From positions 3,405,572 to 3,469,571 of the forward strand of contig OX388325.1 in NCBI GenBank assembly GCA_947579605.1: a stretch of DNA of 64,000 nucleotides, in the 5' to 3' direction. Below the pieces are notes generated by a model. The model saw only the letters and a program-made list of their open reading frames with translations. It did no database searches and was not told the origin of the DNA. This document shows positions 10,385 to 22,944 of this stretch, piece after piece. The DNA is from Athripsodes cinereus (lineage: Eukaryota; Arthropoda; Insecta; Trichoptera; Leptoceridae). The position numbers and the translations under genes were made by a program. Each line of letters opens with the position of its first letter. Position 1 is the stretch's first letter.

Positions 10385-11066
10385 ATTCCCGTAACTCACT
10401 GGAACAGTGAGCCCCCTGGGGCAAGGCCAAGGTCATACAACTTGCCCTTTAGATCTCCGTGGCCCGTCACAAGCTGGACTACATAGTGATTAAGGGAAAA
10501 GAAACGCCTCATCATTCTCTCACATACGTCGGGAAGAAAACTGTAGACCAGTCTAGCAGTTCTCCCCCGATCCCACCTATCTTGCCAGACTTCAAAAGTT
10601 CTCTTTCGAATCATGCCGATTGCCCTTCTGAGTCCTCTAGTCCCAGGCTCCGCATGAACGGATATTCCAAGCTCAACATTGCCGTCAGCCCTGAGCTTAC
10701 GCTTAGCTACACCATCTAAGATTTCAACACACCAGCGATGACAGGAAGGCCATCGTTAGCGGCCGTTCGATACGCACCGGTGACAGCGAGCAGGGGGAGT
10801 CTCTGTTCCCTCAAAACCGCTGCGGACACAGAACCAACCGCAAGACGGTGCAACCAAACACGGGCGTCATAGGTGACCTGGGCCACATACGTCACCCGAT
10901 AAATGGTACGCACAGTCCGCGCCCTGAGGCCCCATGTACCACGACCGAGTCTGCGTAGAGTGTCAAATAACACTCCCGCTTTTTCGGCAGTCGCTCTCAC
11001 GTGCGGAAGAAAGGTGAAGCCCCTGTCAAGGACAACCCCCAGGTATAAAAAACAGGTTTTATACAA
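10385..11066 (-). pseudogene. R1-like LINE ORF2, C-terminal region after the RT
   Basis: The frame 11066-10716 reads 'YLGVVLDRGFTFLPHVRA', 'LRRLGRGTWGLRARTVRTIY', 'REQRLPLLAVTGAYRTAAND', the connector that follows RT in R1-clade LINEs. A one-base loss near 10720 shifts the frame; it resumes through 'RKRTFEVWQDRWDRGRTARL' and 'HYVVQLVTGHGDLKGKLYDL' to the stop at 10396. The 5' part of RT is missing: sequence just above 11066 is unrelated AT-rich DNA. Confidence 0.85.
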
Positions 11067-11329
11067 CAGTAATTAAAAGATAAAAAGTAACAAAAACCTA
11101 CCTAATTGGTGAAATGACGTCCCCCAAGCCTGCACCTACCCAGCACCACAGTCGCCGCTGAGACGACTGCTGAGTTAAACTTTTCCCCAGCTACTTCAGC
11201 TCTATCAGACAACCATATATCAAAATTTCTCACCTCTTCTTTCAGTCAAATTCCAAAGGAATCACAGTTTAACCTCGAGTTCCTGAAACTCCAAAATATG
11301 GTTCAATTCCCAACGAACCTCCGGCAGAC

Positions 11330-11915
11330 CAGGTGATCAGACGATGGTTGCTTGAAACTTCCCCAACAAGGACCCTCCAATTGGAGAAATCCGCAAGCAG
11401 ATCTTCTGTACATAGAGTATGATCATAATATGGCACTCCCCCATCGGCCCAGCAAACGTAGCAGGCTGACCAGCAGCGTTGAGGAGACTAAGGTCGGCAG
11501 AAGATATAAAATTCTCCACCGGTCCAGCATTCCCAGTGCGATCCCTGCCTGGTCTATCATACCAGAGAGGAGAGCGAGCATTGAAGTCACCATCAATCAA
11601 TCAACGTGGGACCACACCAGCAGGGCCCGCCTTAGGCCCCGCAGGTGTGGTCCCACGTTGTCAGAGTACCTGAAATAAACAAATATAAGGAAAATCTCTC
11701 GGCCATTGATTCTGAGGCAGACGCAACATCGGTACTCATCCGATAGCACATCCAAAAGCACCGGCTGCACCTTACTGGTATCTACCAAGAAACCCGCCAT
11801 GAGACGAGGCCGCTTGCCGATCGGCAATCGGCACGTCAGCTCCATCGAGGATCACTCGCGAGAACAATTGCTCCTGGACAAAAACCTACGGAATCCCCCT
11901 TCGCTGCATATGTGG
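11330..11915 (-). pseudogene. R1-like LINE ORF2, endonuclease fragment
   Basis: Minus-strand frames encode endonuclease pieces: 'LFSRVILDGADVPIGKRPRL', 'DEYRCCVCLRINGREIFLIF', then after a stop 'IDGDFNARSPLWYDRPG' (active-site Asp/Asn motif) and 'LLNAAGQPATFAGPMG'. It is probably the same decayed element as 10385-11066, with the RT core deleted between them (about 11067-11329 has no RT motif). Confidence 0.75.
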
Positions 11916-13332
11916 AGATCTGTTTAGATGGTTCTCCTCTTACATTTCGAATAGAAGACAAGCGGTAGTTGTTGGAGGACACAGATCAGAATGGATTAGT
12001 GTTCCATCTGGAGTACCACAGGGCTCTATTTTGGGTCCCACTTTGTTCAATGTTTATATAAATGACATTAACTCATGTTTTAAATTTTGTAAGCATATTT
12101 TGTATGCAGACGATATGAAGATCTACTCACGGATTCGATCCATCGAAGATTGTGTAAAGTTCCAGCGTGATCTTGACCGGTTGACTGTCTATTGCAGGGT
12201 TAACTGTTTGTATCTGAATGTTGAGAAGTGCAATTTGATTCGATTCACTAGAAGTAAGAATCCCATCGGGTTTGACTACAGACTCAATGATTCAGAATTG
12301 ATGGTGACAACTGAGGTGAGAGATTTGGGTGTGATAATAGATGACAATATGACATTTCGTAATCATTATTTATTTATTTATTCAATACATTAAACGGCGT
12401 TTAAGCCTTTTTACATTGTATTACAAAGTATACTTGAACATATATCATTATTATATCACAGTTATACACTCAAGGTACATATCGACCACAAAAGATAAAA
12501 ACAAATTTCATTATATAAAATAAGCATTATACTGCAATTTATACACAATCATAACAATCCGCTTAACCTTATAACAATAAAAATATAATTACATGTATCT
12601 ATCATTGATATACTAAAAAATATACTAATAAAAATATAATTACATGTATCTATCATTGATATACAATACTATGCACACACGCAGGTACCTTCTAACAAAC
12701 AAGAGGAAACATTTATAACAAAAATATGCATTACCAAAAGGTAAGAATGAATAAAAGTATTGAATGTATTATATGAAAGTATTGTGTCAAAAGCCTCGAG
12801 AATGCTTGGTTTTCTCTCTAGGGTGACTAAGCCTTTGAGAAGTCCCGAGGTTGTCAAGACCTTGTATATATCATTTGTTAGGAGTATCCTTGAGTACTGT
12901 TCGTCTGTCTGGAGTCCGCATTTTGGAGTTCATATAGATAGAATAGAAAAAATTCAGCATAGGGCTCTGAGAATGCTCAACTATTTAAGTTTCAAGAGGT
13001 TTGACAACTACGGGGAGGCTGAACGATATCATGGCCTGCAGTCACTCTCTAGTAGGCGTAGGATTGCTGACCAGGTACTATTATACAAAATCATTAATTC
13101 TTTGATCGACTGCCCAGCTCTCAACAAACTGGTTCTCTTTCATGTACCCAGAGTTGCTGCACGACATCCGCAGACATTTCACATCACCGGGTTTGGCACC
13201 AGTTATGCCAGAAATAAGTTCATTCGCCGTTCCTGTGAGAATTACAATTGTATGTTTCAGAGGGCTGACATATTTAGTCTTACTCTTCCGCGGTTCAGGG
13301 CTGAGATTGCATCGATGGCGATGGGTGTGTAG
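11916..13332 (+). pseudogene. Jockey/CR1-type LINE RT, interrupted by another LINE tail
   Basis: Plus-strand RT starting inside the palm: 'SGVPQGSILGPTLFNVYIND', 'HILYADDMKIYSRI' (catalytic DD) and 'EVRDLGVIIDDNMTFRNH', where it is cut at about 12366. After about 390 bp of foreign sequence it resumes in the same protein at 12770 ('SIVSKASRMLGFLSRVTKPL') and runs to a natural stop at 13332. The N-terminal RT motifs and endonuclease are missing (5' truncation at about 11916, against the R1 relic). A 3' UTR occupies 13333-13507. Confidence 0.85.
12366..12757 (-). mobile_element. LINE 3'-end insertion
   Basis: On the minus strand this ends in 'aaggcttaaacgccgttta' plus (AAAT)n, the LINE 3' ending seen elsewhere in the window. 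It carries only 3' UTR and interrupts the RT frame between 'FRNH' and 'ESIVSK'. Inside, a ~38-bp segment ('aaaaatataattacatgt...') is tandemly duplicated at about 12580-12665. Confidence 0.75.
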
Positions 13333-13507
13333 TGTAGGTAAGATGCTTACATTCATGCTTCGGAGGATATTTCCTTTAACTTTCCCATTTCCCCCCTCCT
13401 ATTAGCCACATTTTTTAATTTTTGTTGTAGTTGTATGTATATTTGTGTGTGTATGCATACACAAAGTTCTTATTATTATTTTTAATTTGCTTTTTTTCTA
13501 ATCTAAT

Positions 13508-15638
13508 TATATTGTATAAACAACAAACCAATTTTAACTAGGAATTTCCACGGCGCTGATTATCCCGCTATTAATAATTTCTTGCAGAATATGGATTTCA
13601 GTTTTTTGCATAACGAGAATGATATTAACACTGCTGTTGAACTATATTACACTAATATAAGAACTTGTATTGATACCTGTGTGCCTGAAAAATTAATAAA
13701 ACCTTCACTTCACCCTAAATGGTTCAGTCCAGAACTGAAAAGTATAACTTTAAAAAAGAAATTAGCACATAGGAAGTACAAGGAAACTTTGGACATTAAT
13801 GATTACAACAATTTTTCAGATTTACGTAAACAATGTACTATATTGTCCAAAAAATGTTATTCACAGCGTATGGAAAACATAGAAAACAGCTTACCTAGGG
13901 ATTCTCAGGGTCTGTGGAAGTTCGTTAATGAACTGAGAGAGGATCGAGTCGACATACCACCTAAATTATTTTATAATAACCAATATTCTGAATCTGCTCA
14001 AGGTGGAGCAAATCTTTTCGCTACCTTTTTTCAAAGCGTTTACGATGTTTCAACCACTAATGTTGACTCAGATTTTCTCTCAAATAAAATAATCAACTTG
14101 CCCAGCATTACAATTACTGTTGACGAGGTCAGAAGTGCGATCCTTGCATTGGATACTTCTAAAACAGTAGGTCCAGATGGAGTTCCCAACATATTATTGA
14201 GAAATTGTGTTGATATTTTTGCAAATCACTTACAAATGTTGTTTTCATATTCATTGAAAGTTGGCATTTTTCCTGACTTTTGGAAGAAGGGCTTTGTTAA
14301 ACCAATATTTAAGAAGGGAGATAATAGTCAAGTGATTAATTACAGACCTATATGCATATTATCTGCCATACCAAAACTTTTCGAGTCCATAATTATTAAA
14401 AAAATCAGACAGCCTATTAATGATGTATTAACGCACTTACAGCACGGATTTATTCCTAAAAGATCCACACTTACTAATCTACTTATATATCAGAATTACA
14501 TCATAAATTCACTTACATAACGAGGACAAGTCGACTCCGTGTACACTGATTTTTCCAAAGCTTTTGACAAGGTGTCACATGACATGCTATTGAATAAGCT
14601 ACGTGGATATGGAGTCGACGGAGTTTTCTTTCAGTGGATTGAAAGCTACCTCAAAGAAAGAACTCTTAAAGTTAAGGTTGGTAATTGTGTCTCTGATACA
14701 ATATATGCATGTAGTGGTGTGCCGCAAGGATCGCACTTGGGACCAATTTTATTCAATTTATTTATCAATGACATAGTCGAGATCTTCAGAGACATAGAGG
14801 TATTATTATTCGCCGATGACCTCAAATTATATAAGACCATAAAAAGTGCAGATGATTGTAAAACATTGCAAAATAATCTAGATTCTTTAAGTGACTGGTG
14901 CAAACGGAACAAACTTCATCTTAACATCACCAAATGCCAGATCATTCGTTTCCATAAAATTAAAAACAAAATTACATTCAGTTACTCGATTGATGGGATT
15001 GTACTTGATTGCGTCTCTAATTTGAGAGATCTCGGTATTACCTTCTCTGAAGATCTCACTTACAATTTACACATAGAGGAAATTGTCAGTAAATCTATGA
15101 GGACACTGGGCTTCATCTTTAGATTGACGACAGACCTACAATTTATTCAGTCTTACAGACTTCTCTTTGTTTCTCTTGTAAGACCTTTGCTGGAGCATAA
15201 TACTACAATCTGGTCTCCAAACTATAATATACACATTAAAGCAATAGAGAGGATACAGAAGAAATTTCTGAGACTTGTGAACTACAGATTGGGAATACCG
15301 GTCGAGAAAATTGACTACCCTGTTCTGATGTGTGAGCTCGGTCTCCTCAGTTTGGAGAGTCGCAGAATTATGTTCGATCTCTGTTTTTTACACAAACTTC
15401 TTAATGGTGAAATCGATTCTCCAGAACTGATTGAGTTGATCAAATTAAATGTTCCAGCCAGGAACACCAGACAATCTGTTTTGTTCCACGAATCCAACAC
15501 AAGGAATAATTACACCTTCCATTCACCTGTAAATAGGCTTCACAGACTGGGGAAATCTGGTTGGACGTGAAACTGACATTTTTGCTGACAAGTTCCTCAA
15601 ATATAAACGTGACGTTATTAACTATTTGAATATATAGA
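13508..15638 (+). pseudogene. Jockey/CR1-type LINE reverse transcriptase, one nonsense and one frameshift
   Basis: Nearly full RT module. The frame is open from 13508, with LINE-like sequence from about 13538 ('NFHGADYPAINNFLQNMDF'). It continues through 'TVGPDGVPNILLRNC', 'YRPICILSAIPKLFESIIIK', 'LQHGFIPKRSTLTNLLIY', 'YTDFSKAFDKVSHD' (motif A), 'SGVPQGSHLGPILFNLFIND' and 'LLFADDLKLYK' (catalytic DD). A single in-frame TAA lies at 14518-14520. A one-base frameshift near 15550 gives an early stop at 15570; the alternative frame continues 'GRETDIFADKFLKYKRDVIN' to 15638, matching the ending of the 2268-4254 element. The endonuclease is missing. Confidence 0.9.
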
Positions 15639-16225
15639 TTGACATTGGGCAGTTGTGGTTTGTTGTTGTTTGTTTGTGTGTATATTTGTTCCTTAAAATG
15701 ACAGCATAATTTTCACACCATTGTAAATTGTTCATTCTTATCCAATTAATACAATTACCTTATTTACATTTTACTCATTGACACCTAAATTGACCACACC
15801 AAATATTTGTTTTTGTTTTGACATTTTTCAATAATTTGACTTTTCTCAGCTATTGACACTGAATATTATTAATTCTACAACATCCATTTTTAAAGACTGT
15901 GTGCTACTTGACGTCCCATTTATTTTTGTTTGAAATAATCTCATAAATACTCTTTTATTGAAAATTTGACAATATAACCTACTATCGAATTGACTTGTGA
16001 TCCATTGACTTTTTTTTCCATTCATAACTTATGCTGTGATACTGATAGCTGTGTTGTTCTTTTTTTGTGTTTTTTTTTTATTTTTTATTATGATTGTTGT
16101 GTCTTAATATTCTACACTTGTATATACATCATAAGAACTATGTATGTAAATGTATAACAACATGTAGAAGGCTAGCGCCGTGAATTGTTAATAAATAAAT
16201 AAATTATTATTATTATTATTATTAG
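15639..16225 (+). mobile_element. 3' UTR and tail of the preceding LINE
   Basis: AT-rich UTR ending 'agaaggctagcgccgtgaat' then (AATAAAT)n and (TTA)n to about 16225. From there to 16560 I see no gene. Confidence 0.75.
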
Positions 16226-16559
16226 AAAACAACACCATACTCTACTGGGACCATTACAGCCTTCGGCCAATGCGATCCCAGAGAAAACAAAAATTTACAA
16301 AATAGTTTCCACTTTTACTACAAATTCTCCGTATTAATAATAAATAAATAATCTAATTGATTTATTCTACTATTTTTTGTTGCTTTATCATATTTTTCAT
16401 CTTTTATTTTTAACTTTTACTGAATGGTTTGGAACCACTTTTATTTTTTTGTAAAAATCAATGTCTTTTTTTTACTTTGTTTATGTTTTCGGCATTAACG
16501 ATATAACAATTTCTAGACATGACATGATTTTTTGGAGTATTGTGTGATTGTTGTTGTTT

Positions 16560-16740
16560 TTTGGGCTTTTTATTTGCTACCGCGGTTTCGGTGGGGCGTC
16601 CGCCGTTGGCGGGCGTTAGTCTAAAGCTTTTAAAGTTTTGGATTGACGCTCGTTGGTGGTGGGCGCTCCGCCGGGGCCGCGGTGGCGAGTGGGAGGCTCG
16701 GGGAATGGCGGTGGTTGCATGGTGCTCTGGGGAATCGTGT
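16560..16740. other. GC-rich island, no supported gene
   Basis: Base composition changes sharply ('ccgcggtttcggtggggcgt', 'cgccggggccgcggtggcga'). Short frames here show no domain. It abuts the LTR-like repeat at 16746 and is probably part of another transposable element. Confidence 0.4.
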
Positions 16741-16745
16741 CATGT

Positions 16746-17205
16746 GTAACGGGTTCCCACTCGTCAGCAGATTCCAGAAACTTACTCAGGGATTTCGTTG
16801 GGTGATGTTATATGAAAATGTTTGTAGGTTGCAAGTGAAAAATATCAGGTTAGAGGCACAAGTAGTTTATTGAAGAACACATCTGTCATTTTCTTATATA
16901 AACACAAAACATTTCACATTTTTCACAGAACTAATACTAGGTGACACTCACAGTATGCTTTTAATAACGAAAGAAGGAAGGTAGATTATTCTTTTTTTTT
17001 TAGTTCATACCCCGTTGTCTATTCTAAGAGCAACGGGGGTAGACTGATCCAAAATGGGAGACTCGAACGGAAGAGGGTTAAGAAGGAATCTGTTTTATCA
17101 TAATATCAAAAGGTATCTACTTTACCTTTCGACAGGCCGCCAGTGCTTCACCGGATTTTTCAATAGATGGCAACACAAGTACCATTTTACAATACCAAAT
17201 TTACA
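16746..17205. repeat. LTR-like ~450-bp repeat, copy 1
   Basis: Starts 'tgtaacgggttcccactcgt' and ends near 'caatagatggcaacacaagt'. A diverged direct copy is at 33177-33575. Shared blocks include 'gaagaacacatctgtcattt', 'actcacagtatgcttttaat' and 'cagtgcttcaccggattttt'. The 33-kb copy is followed about 20 bp later by gypsy pol sequence, so an LTR or leader origin is possible. No coding capacity. Confidence 0.6.
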
Positions 17206-17519
17206 ATGCTCCCATGACACATGTCTATTTTTTAAGTAACTTCTTTTTTTGTCGTTTTGTTATTCTTCTTTTGTATTTTAGTATTTGGTTTTTTATTATT
17301 ACTTTATCTTTCTTTTAGCTATGTAAACACATTCGAATACAAATGTGCAATCTGTAAATGGGTTAATATGTTTGTATATTGTAATATATTATATTTGTAT
17401 AAAACCTGTAGATGTGCCAATAAAATAAAAAAAAAAAAAAAAAAAAAAATAGACCTAACCAAATCAATAGCCGATGCACGACCTCGCCCTAGATTGCTCT
17501 GACCCAGCACGACGGCAGC

Positions 17520-18117
17520 CTCACTAGGCATCATAATACTGAAGGGATCGTTGGTAGAGCCTTTAGGCAATTGGGATTTATTTTGAGAGTCTCCAAGCCA
17601 TTTACGTCAGTAAGTACGCTAAAATTACTTTTTTGTACATACGTTAGAAGCTGTTTAGAGTACACCACGGTTGTTTGAAACCCTCAATACATAACATACA
17701 CTGAAAGAATTGAGAAAATCCAGAACAAATTTTCTTAGGACTCTTAATTACAGATGTCGTGTTGCATTTGACAATTACCGTCTTTCTGCTCAATATCACA
17801 AAATAATGACTTTAGAAAATGGACGTTCCATGGCTGACATGAAATTTTTATACAAAATTGTGAACGACATTGTCGACTCTGCTGACTTGTTAAACAGACT
17901 TTACTTTAACTGCCCTACAAGACGGACAAGAACCACATTGACATTTAAACAACCTTCTTGCACGACCAACTATCTGCAGAGCTCATTCATACACCGAGCA
18001 TGTAACAATTTCAACTCTTTTTTTAATAATATAGATATATTTGATACAACATCCTTAGGGCGTTTCATTGACTCTAGTAAAAGATCCCTGATAACTTCGG
18101 GGTTTCATGGGGTTTAA
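17520..18117 (+). pseudogene. Jockey/CR1-type LINE RT C-terminal fragment
   Basis: Plus strand reads 'ILRVSKPFTSVSTLKLLF', then 'ERIEKIQ', 'NYRLSAQYHKIMTLENGRSM' and 'DMKFLYKIVND', and ends with 'SFIHRACNNFNSFF' before the stop at 18117. This is the thumb and C-terminal region of the same broad LINE group as 12760-13332. A stop after 'EYTTVV' and a 5' truncation make it a relic. The poly(A) run at 17432-17450 belongs to the sequence before it. Confidence 0.75.
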
Positions 18118-18162
18118 TCATTTGATGTTTTCCTTTCTGCTCCAATTTTCTGTCCCATTCCT

Positions 18163-18728
18163 TTATTTCCTTCTTGATTGGAGATGATTGATTACACGTG
18201 CTTCCGAAAGTACATGGCTCCCCGAAAGGAGATCACCCATCTCGGCAACCTGACCCCTCAACTCGACCTTCTGGTCCAAAGTAAGTCTGCAACTAACGAC
18301 AATTTTCTTATAAATAATTTTGTCCTCTTTGACACCACCAAAGGTGTCAGAGGAATCAACATCCGCAATAGCAGTTGAGGTAGGACTATCCGCCACCCGA
18401 AGCTCCTTCTTTGATTGACATCCACACTTCTGAGCAAGTGAAATCCAGTTTTCAACACAACAGACTGTGTTACAATAATCACTCCTTCTTAGATCTTTAA
18501 GTAAGTTAGCTCCTCTGACGGCGCATCCCTTGATGGCAGCTCCTCCGATGCCGCAACAGAAAACACAGATCCATCCGAGTCCATACAGTCCTCTTCATCC
18601 ATACGTACTGCTCCAGCTAACCGTGACTTCCCCGCAACGGCCAACAACGAACCAAGCAAATAATGCGATCTAGGTATGTATCGAACGTGGCTCTCCCCGT
18701 GTACTCTCGTAACAGTGTGTCGACGCAC
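18163..18728 (-). pseudogene. Possible LINE ORF1 N-terminal remnant
   Basis: Minus-strand frames carry 'EEDCMDSDGSVFSVAASEEL' and, one frame over, 'CGCQSKKELRVADSPTSTAI' and 'VSCRLTLDQKVELRGQVAEM'. The Ser/Glu-rich start and following helical segment resemble LINE or LTR gag N-termini, but no diagnostic motif (zinc knuckle) is present. A frameshift near 18480 separates the halves. Its 5' side abuts the tandem units at 18718-19250. Confidence 0.4.
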
Positions 18729-19250
18729 TACACCGCGTGGTATATACTTAGGCTGTCGTGCCTAGCCGCGCGGTGAGTGTGGATGGCATACGCACTTTTA
18801 TTCAAGGTTTATTTAAACTGCATTTCATGTGTTCAATATCATTTCATATTGTCATAATGTATAACTTCATAATCATATTTAATATTCCAGTGTTGTGTGT
18901 TGTCGCGTTACACCGTGTTGGCATAGTTGGGATGTCAGAGCAGATAGGTATAAACCTGTCTGTCCTTGCTTGCCGCGCGGTGAGCGTAGGCAGCACGCAT
19001 CACACAATAGTTTGCTTTGCATTGTATAGCATACCTCATAATTCTTAATCAATGTAAATGTAACATATTTCATATCATAATTTAATGTAATGGCACACTA
19101 CATCGTATCGGTATGGGTAGAATAAATAAAGGCTATGACGCCACGTCATTCCCAGCCGTGCGATGAGTGTAGTCAGCATATCATTCATGTATCACATCAT
19201 AATATTGTGTCTGCCTCCCCGAGATGTTTCCTGTGCGCCAGCCCGCTTGC
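18718..19250. repeat. Three diverged ~180-bp tandem units
   Basis: Unit starts near 18725, 18908 and 19092, each with a 'c(a/g)ttacaccg'-like opening and a GC core such as 'tagccgcgcggtgagtgt', 'tgccgcgcggtgagcgta' or 'agccgtgcgatgagtgta', then an AT-rich stretch with 'catttcat'. TATA-like or AATAAA-like words ('ggtatatac', 'gtataaacc', 'aataaataaagg') occur beside the core. The arrangement resembles tandem promoter monomers or an LTR U3 array. Confidence 0.6.
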
Positions 19251-19588
19251 ATGTGAGGTGTCGCGCAGGAGTGGGGAGGTTACTTACGTCGACCGGTACG
19301 CGTCCGCGCCGCGCTCCCGCCACTGTGTGGTGAGGTGCGCGGACGGCGAGTATCGGCCGCTTTATATACATGTTCATTTTCATAAATAAATTACTCTACT
19401 CTTCTCTTCATTACCACAACCGCGCGTTTTACTACTTCACCTTTACCTACTACAGTGAACTGCAGGCAACAGATCGTCGCACACCTTCCAATCGCCGACG
19501 AGTTCTCGAGTGATACCTGCACTGAGGTGGTTACCGTGACCCGGCACCGCCTTGTGAATACGCCGCCGTGTGGCTTCTAGTGTACTCA
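19251..19588. other. GC-rich sequence, possible LTR/leader, no gene
   Basis: Contains 'tttatatacatgttc' and 'cataaataaattactc', as in an LTR R/U5 region, then GC-rich leader-like DNA. It continues on the far side of the 3.7-kb TIR element at 23299-23870, which therefore inserted into it. No frame with a recognisable domain. Confidence 0.35.
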
Positions 19589-20024
19589 ATATCTCTCGTG
19601 CATGGCATTAACAGTATAAGTAAAAAAAAAACGATTTTTACTTTTTGATGGAACCTTGTAGTATATCTCAAACTACACATGTGTAATCGATAACAAAAGT
19701 CAAATTGTAATTATAAGACCTTAAAAACAATATTTGTATTTAATAGTATATCTTATTTATTTTCAAACTCGTATAGCATTAAAAGTATATGTCGACCTAT
19801 ACTCTTAGTGACCAATCATTATGGTTAGTTTTCAACATTGTGAGTGGCATCAACAGTATAAGTCAACATGTACCTACTATGAGCCGCTTGAATGTTTTTT
19901 TTTTCTTACTAATTCACTTATACTGTTGATATCACGTGCTGTCTCTCTTATTCTTTTGTTGGCTTTCTTCCTAGCCAGAAACTGCCAAGAAAAATGGCAA
20001 TGTTCAGGACAAAAAACAAAACAT

Positions 20025-22620
20025 TCAAAGCTTTATCAAATGGGGCTTAAGGAATAGGACAAGGAGTTTGAAAATACTTTTGTTTCTTGAACCCAGGAGC
20101 AAGGAAGTATTTGTAGGTAACGGAACCCTATAATGTACCAGGTTGTTAATCAAAGTTGGGTAGAAGTTATTGATCGGGCATTCGAAATAAAAATGATCAA
20201 GGTCCTCCTCCTTCAGGCGGTCGCATAGAGGAGAACCAATAACGTGGATTCGGTAGAGATGCAATCTGGCAAAGCAATGAGCTAACTTCATTATACAGAT
20301 CGTGGAGGTGTCAGCCTTACTCATTGAAATTTCCGAAAAATAAAAGTTTCGTGGACACATTGGGTTGGATTGAGGTATACTTTCTTCCTTTGAGTTGGCT
20401 GGTCTCTGACCACTCTGCCTGCCAGCACTGGATGAGATTTCGGCCGAATATCAAAGTGTAATCGGAGGCTGAGACAGTTTCCGATGGGTTAGGGAGGTTC
20501 GTTCCCAATTTGGCCAATAGATATACCGCCTCATTGCCCGGGATCCCACAGTTCACATGGGATCCAACCCAGTACCACCTCTCCACCCAAAATCTGAAGT
20601 TTATATAGGAGGTATCTAATATCTAAAGATAAAAGATCATCTGGTCGGGATAATGCTGGAGAGAGAACGGCCTGGAGGGAGAACGGACTGGAGAGCGTTT
20701 TGAGAGTCGCTGAGGAGAGTTTTAACCCTGTAATGGCGTATGGTCAGAGCCCTTATAGCCTCTCTAATAACAAGACATTCCGCTGAGAAGACTGACGACT
20801 CGTCTCTGTGCCTGAACATTTTATTAGTGTTATATTAAAAAAAGAAGCCAGCCCCTGTACGCTCTTTGTCACTTTTCGAACTGTCTGTATAGATAGGTGC
20901 CAGTAGTGCCAATCGGAATCAAAAATCGATTTGAAAATATGAGGTGCGAATATGCCATTACTGACACCCAGGTTGAGAGCAACTTTCGGTTTAAAACTTA
21001 GTGTGGGAAATGACAAAGAGTATACAGTAAGAACTGTGTAGCTCTCCAACGAGGGAGTTTTAATTTTTCTATAGCTGGTAACAAGAGGTGGTGGTTCTTT
21101 ACCCATCCATACCGGTAAATGACTTACCAAGTATGAGAGGAGATGAAGTTTGAGAGACAGAGGGTAATCAATAAAGGGTAATCAATAAAACGCAGGATTT
21201 TGACTAAAAACCTGTTACACATAAGATGTCTGCACAGTCCAAGTGGGGGATCTGCAGCCTCCACCTGTAATGCGTTGATAGGTGAGGATTACCCGTAATT
21301 AACGGAAGAGACTGAGACCGGATCCGGTCTCAACAAGTTTTCTTGGAGGTTGGGGTTATTAAAAAGGATCCAAAGTCCAAATGGCTGTAGATAAATGCTG
21401 TATAAAAGATTTTCTGAGTCGCGGGGTGGCAACCTCATCAGACCCTGGAGACGGCTCTCATGATTTTGAGGCCGGTCTGACATTTGTGGTGTATGAGTTC
21501 AATAAATGAGGTCCATCAAAGACCAGTGACCAATGTGACCTCTAGGAATCTTATTCCGTTAAAAGAATTAATCAACCGTTGGTCAAATCAAAATTTCAGG
21601 TAGACAAGACGGAGTTTTCTGGAGAATACTATGCTTTTGCACTTCTGGAAGGAAGCATTAAGGCCGTGTTCCGACAACAACTCTGATTGCAAGGACACCT
21701 GGAAGTTGTCCATGGATTTATCGGAGCAATATACGAACAAATCATCCGCAGATTTCAAAATTTGGAAATCCGTAGATACTGACTGATAGACATCATGCGT
21801 GTACAAGTTGAATAGAATGGGTGAGAACACTGAGCCTTGCGGCAATCACCTGTGAATGGTCTTTCTAATAGGAGGGTTGTTGCGGGTTCGGTTCACGTCC
21901 GGATAGGGTAGAAGGAATGTCCAATTGATCAAGCTTTGCACATAGTATAAAAATAATAACATTATCGAAAGCACTATTGATGTCCAAGCATACACCTCCC
22001 AAGAGCTTTCTCCTCGATAACGATACGTGAACATATGTGACCAAAATAGCTACGCTGTCCAGGACTCCCATTCTCTTCTTGAAATTGGATAACCAAGATA
22101 GCTGCTTCCTGTTACCTTCTATAAATCAATCTAGTCGATTTTTCACCATGTGTTCTGTATTTTTGGCTATTGCTGAGGAGAATGTAAGTGGTCGATATGA
22201 TTGGCCCTGGTTTGGGTCAGTCTCTGCTTTCAAGATTGGAATAATGATCTGAGTTTTCCTCGAGCAAGGTATATTGCCTACGATGAAAATATTTTTAATA
22301 ATGTGAAGTAAATATTCTAGAGAAACTCTTTGTATAAGGCTATACGTTATTCCATCGATTCCTGGGATGTATCTGTAACGCAGTTCAGGACCAGCTTTAG
22401 TTCCTTGTCGTTAAACTTTTTGTCAATTTCTCCAAGAGCAAAGTGGGAATAGGATTGAGATATTTCATTATGTTTTGGCACTGAAGGGGGGCAAGTATGT
22501 CTGCGAATTTAAGGATCCATTTGTCTGAGGATGGATGAAGTTTAGGAAAGCTGCAACCCTGGAAGATGGCACCATCAGTTGGTAGACAAAATATGAAAAT
22601 AGTTTCCTAAACACTCACAG
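20025..22620 (-). pseudogene. I-like LINE ORF2 relic (RT plus RNase H)
   Basis: Read from 22600 downwards on the minus strand: 'PGIDGITYSLIQRVSLEYLL' and 'PILKAETDPNQGQSYRP' (fingers), 'CLDINSAFDNV' (motif A), 'MPQGSVFSPILFNLYTHDV', then a degraded motif C 'QILKSADDLFVYC' (Ser for the usual Tyr/Phe). RNase H pieces follow: 'LLSDSQNALQSVL' and 'SHVNCGIPGNEAVYLLAKLG'. The end is a 'HVIGSPLCDRLKEEDLDHFY' zinc-like tail. Many stops and frameshifts. The RNase H plus Cys-rich tail is typical of I-group LINEs. Confidence 0.8.
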
Positions 22621-22677
22621 TGGATAATGAGAAACCACCATGGAAACTTGCAATCTATACCATTACAAAGCGAAGTA

Positions 22678-22840
22678 CTACTACTACTACTATACCATCA
22701 CGGCATATCCCACAAGTGGGGTAGCCAGCAGACCAGCCGCATATAAGAAACATGCAAGCTGTCCTCTCCGTGCCAATATAAAAACAAGACATTCAGGATG
22801 GGTGGCAAACCTCATCGCTGAATTTAAGATGTAAAATGTT
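22678..22840 (+). repeat. Dispersed ~160-bp repeat, copy 3
   Basis: Starts in 'ctactactactataccatca' and ends 'gaatttaagatgtaaaatg'. Same family as 4658-4825 and, inverted, 7618-7785. Confidence 0.8.
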
Positions 22841-22944
22841 TTTTAGTCTTCCAAAGAAGTGTCTGTTTTTATGAAATTGGATGATTTTTAATATTATTTT
22901 TAGAGCTAGCCTATGAAAAAGTTGCATTTAGTAGTATACGTCAC

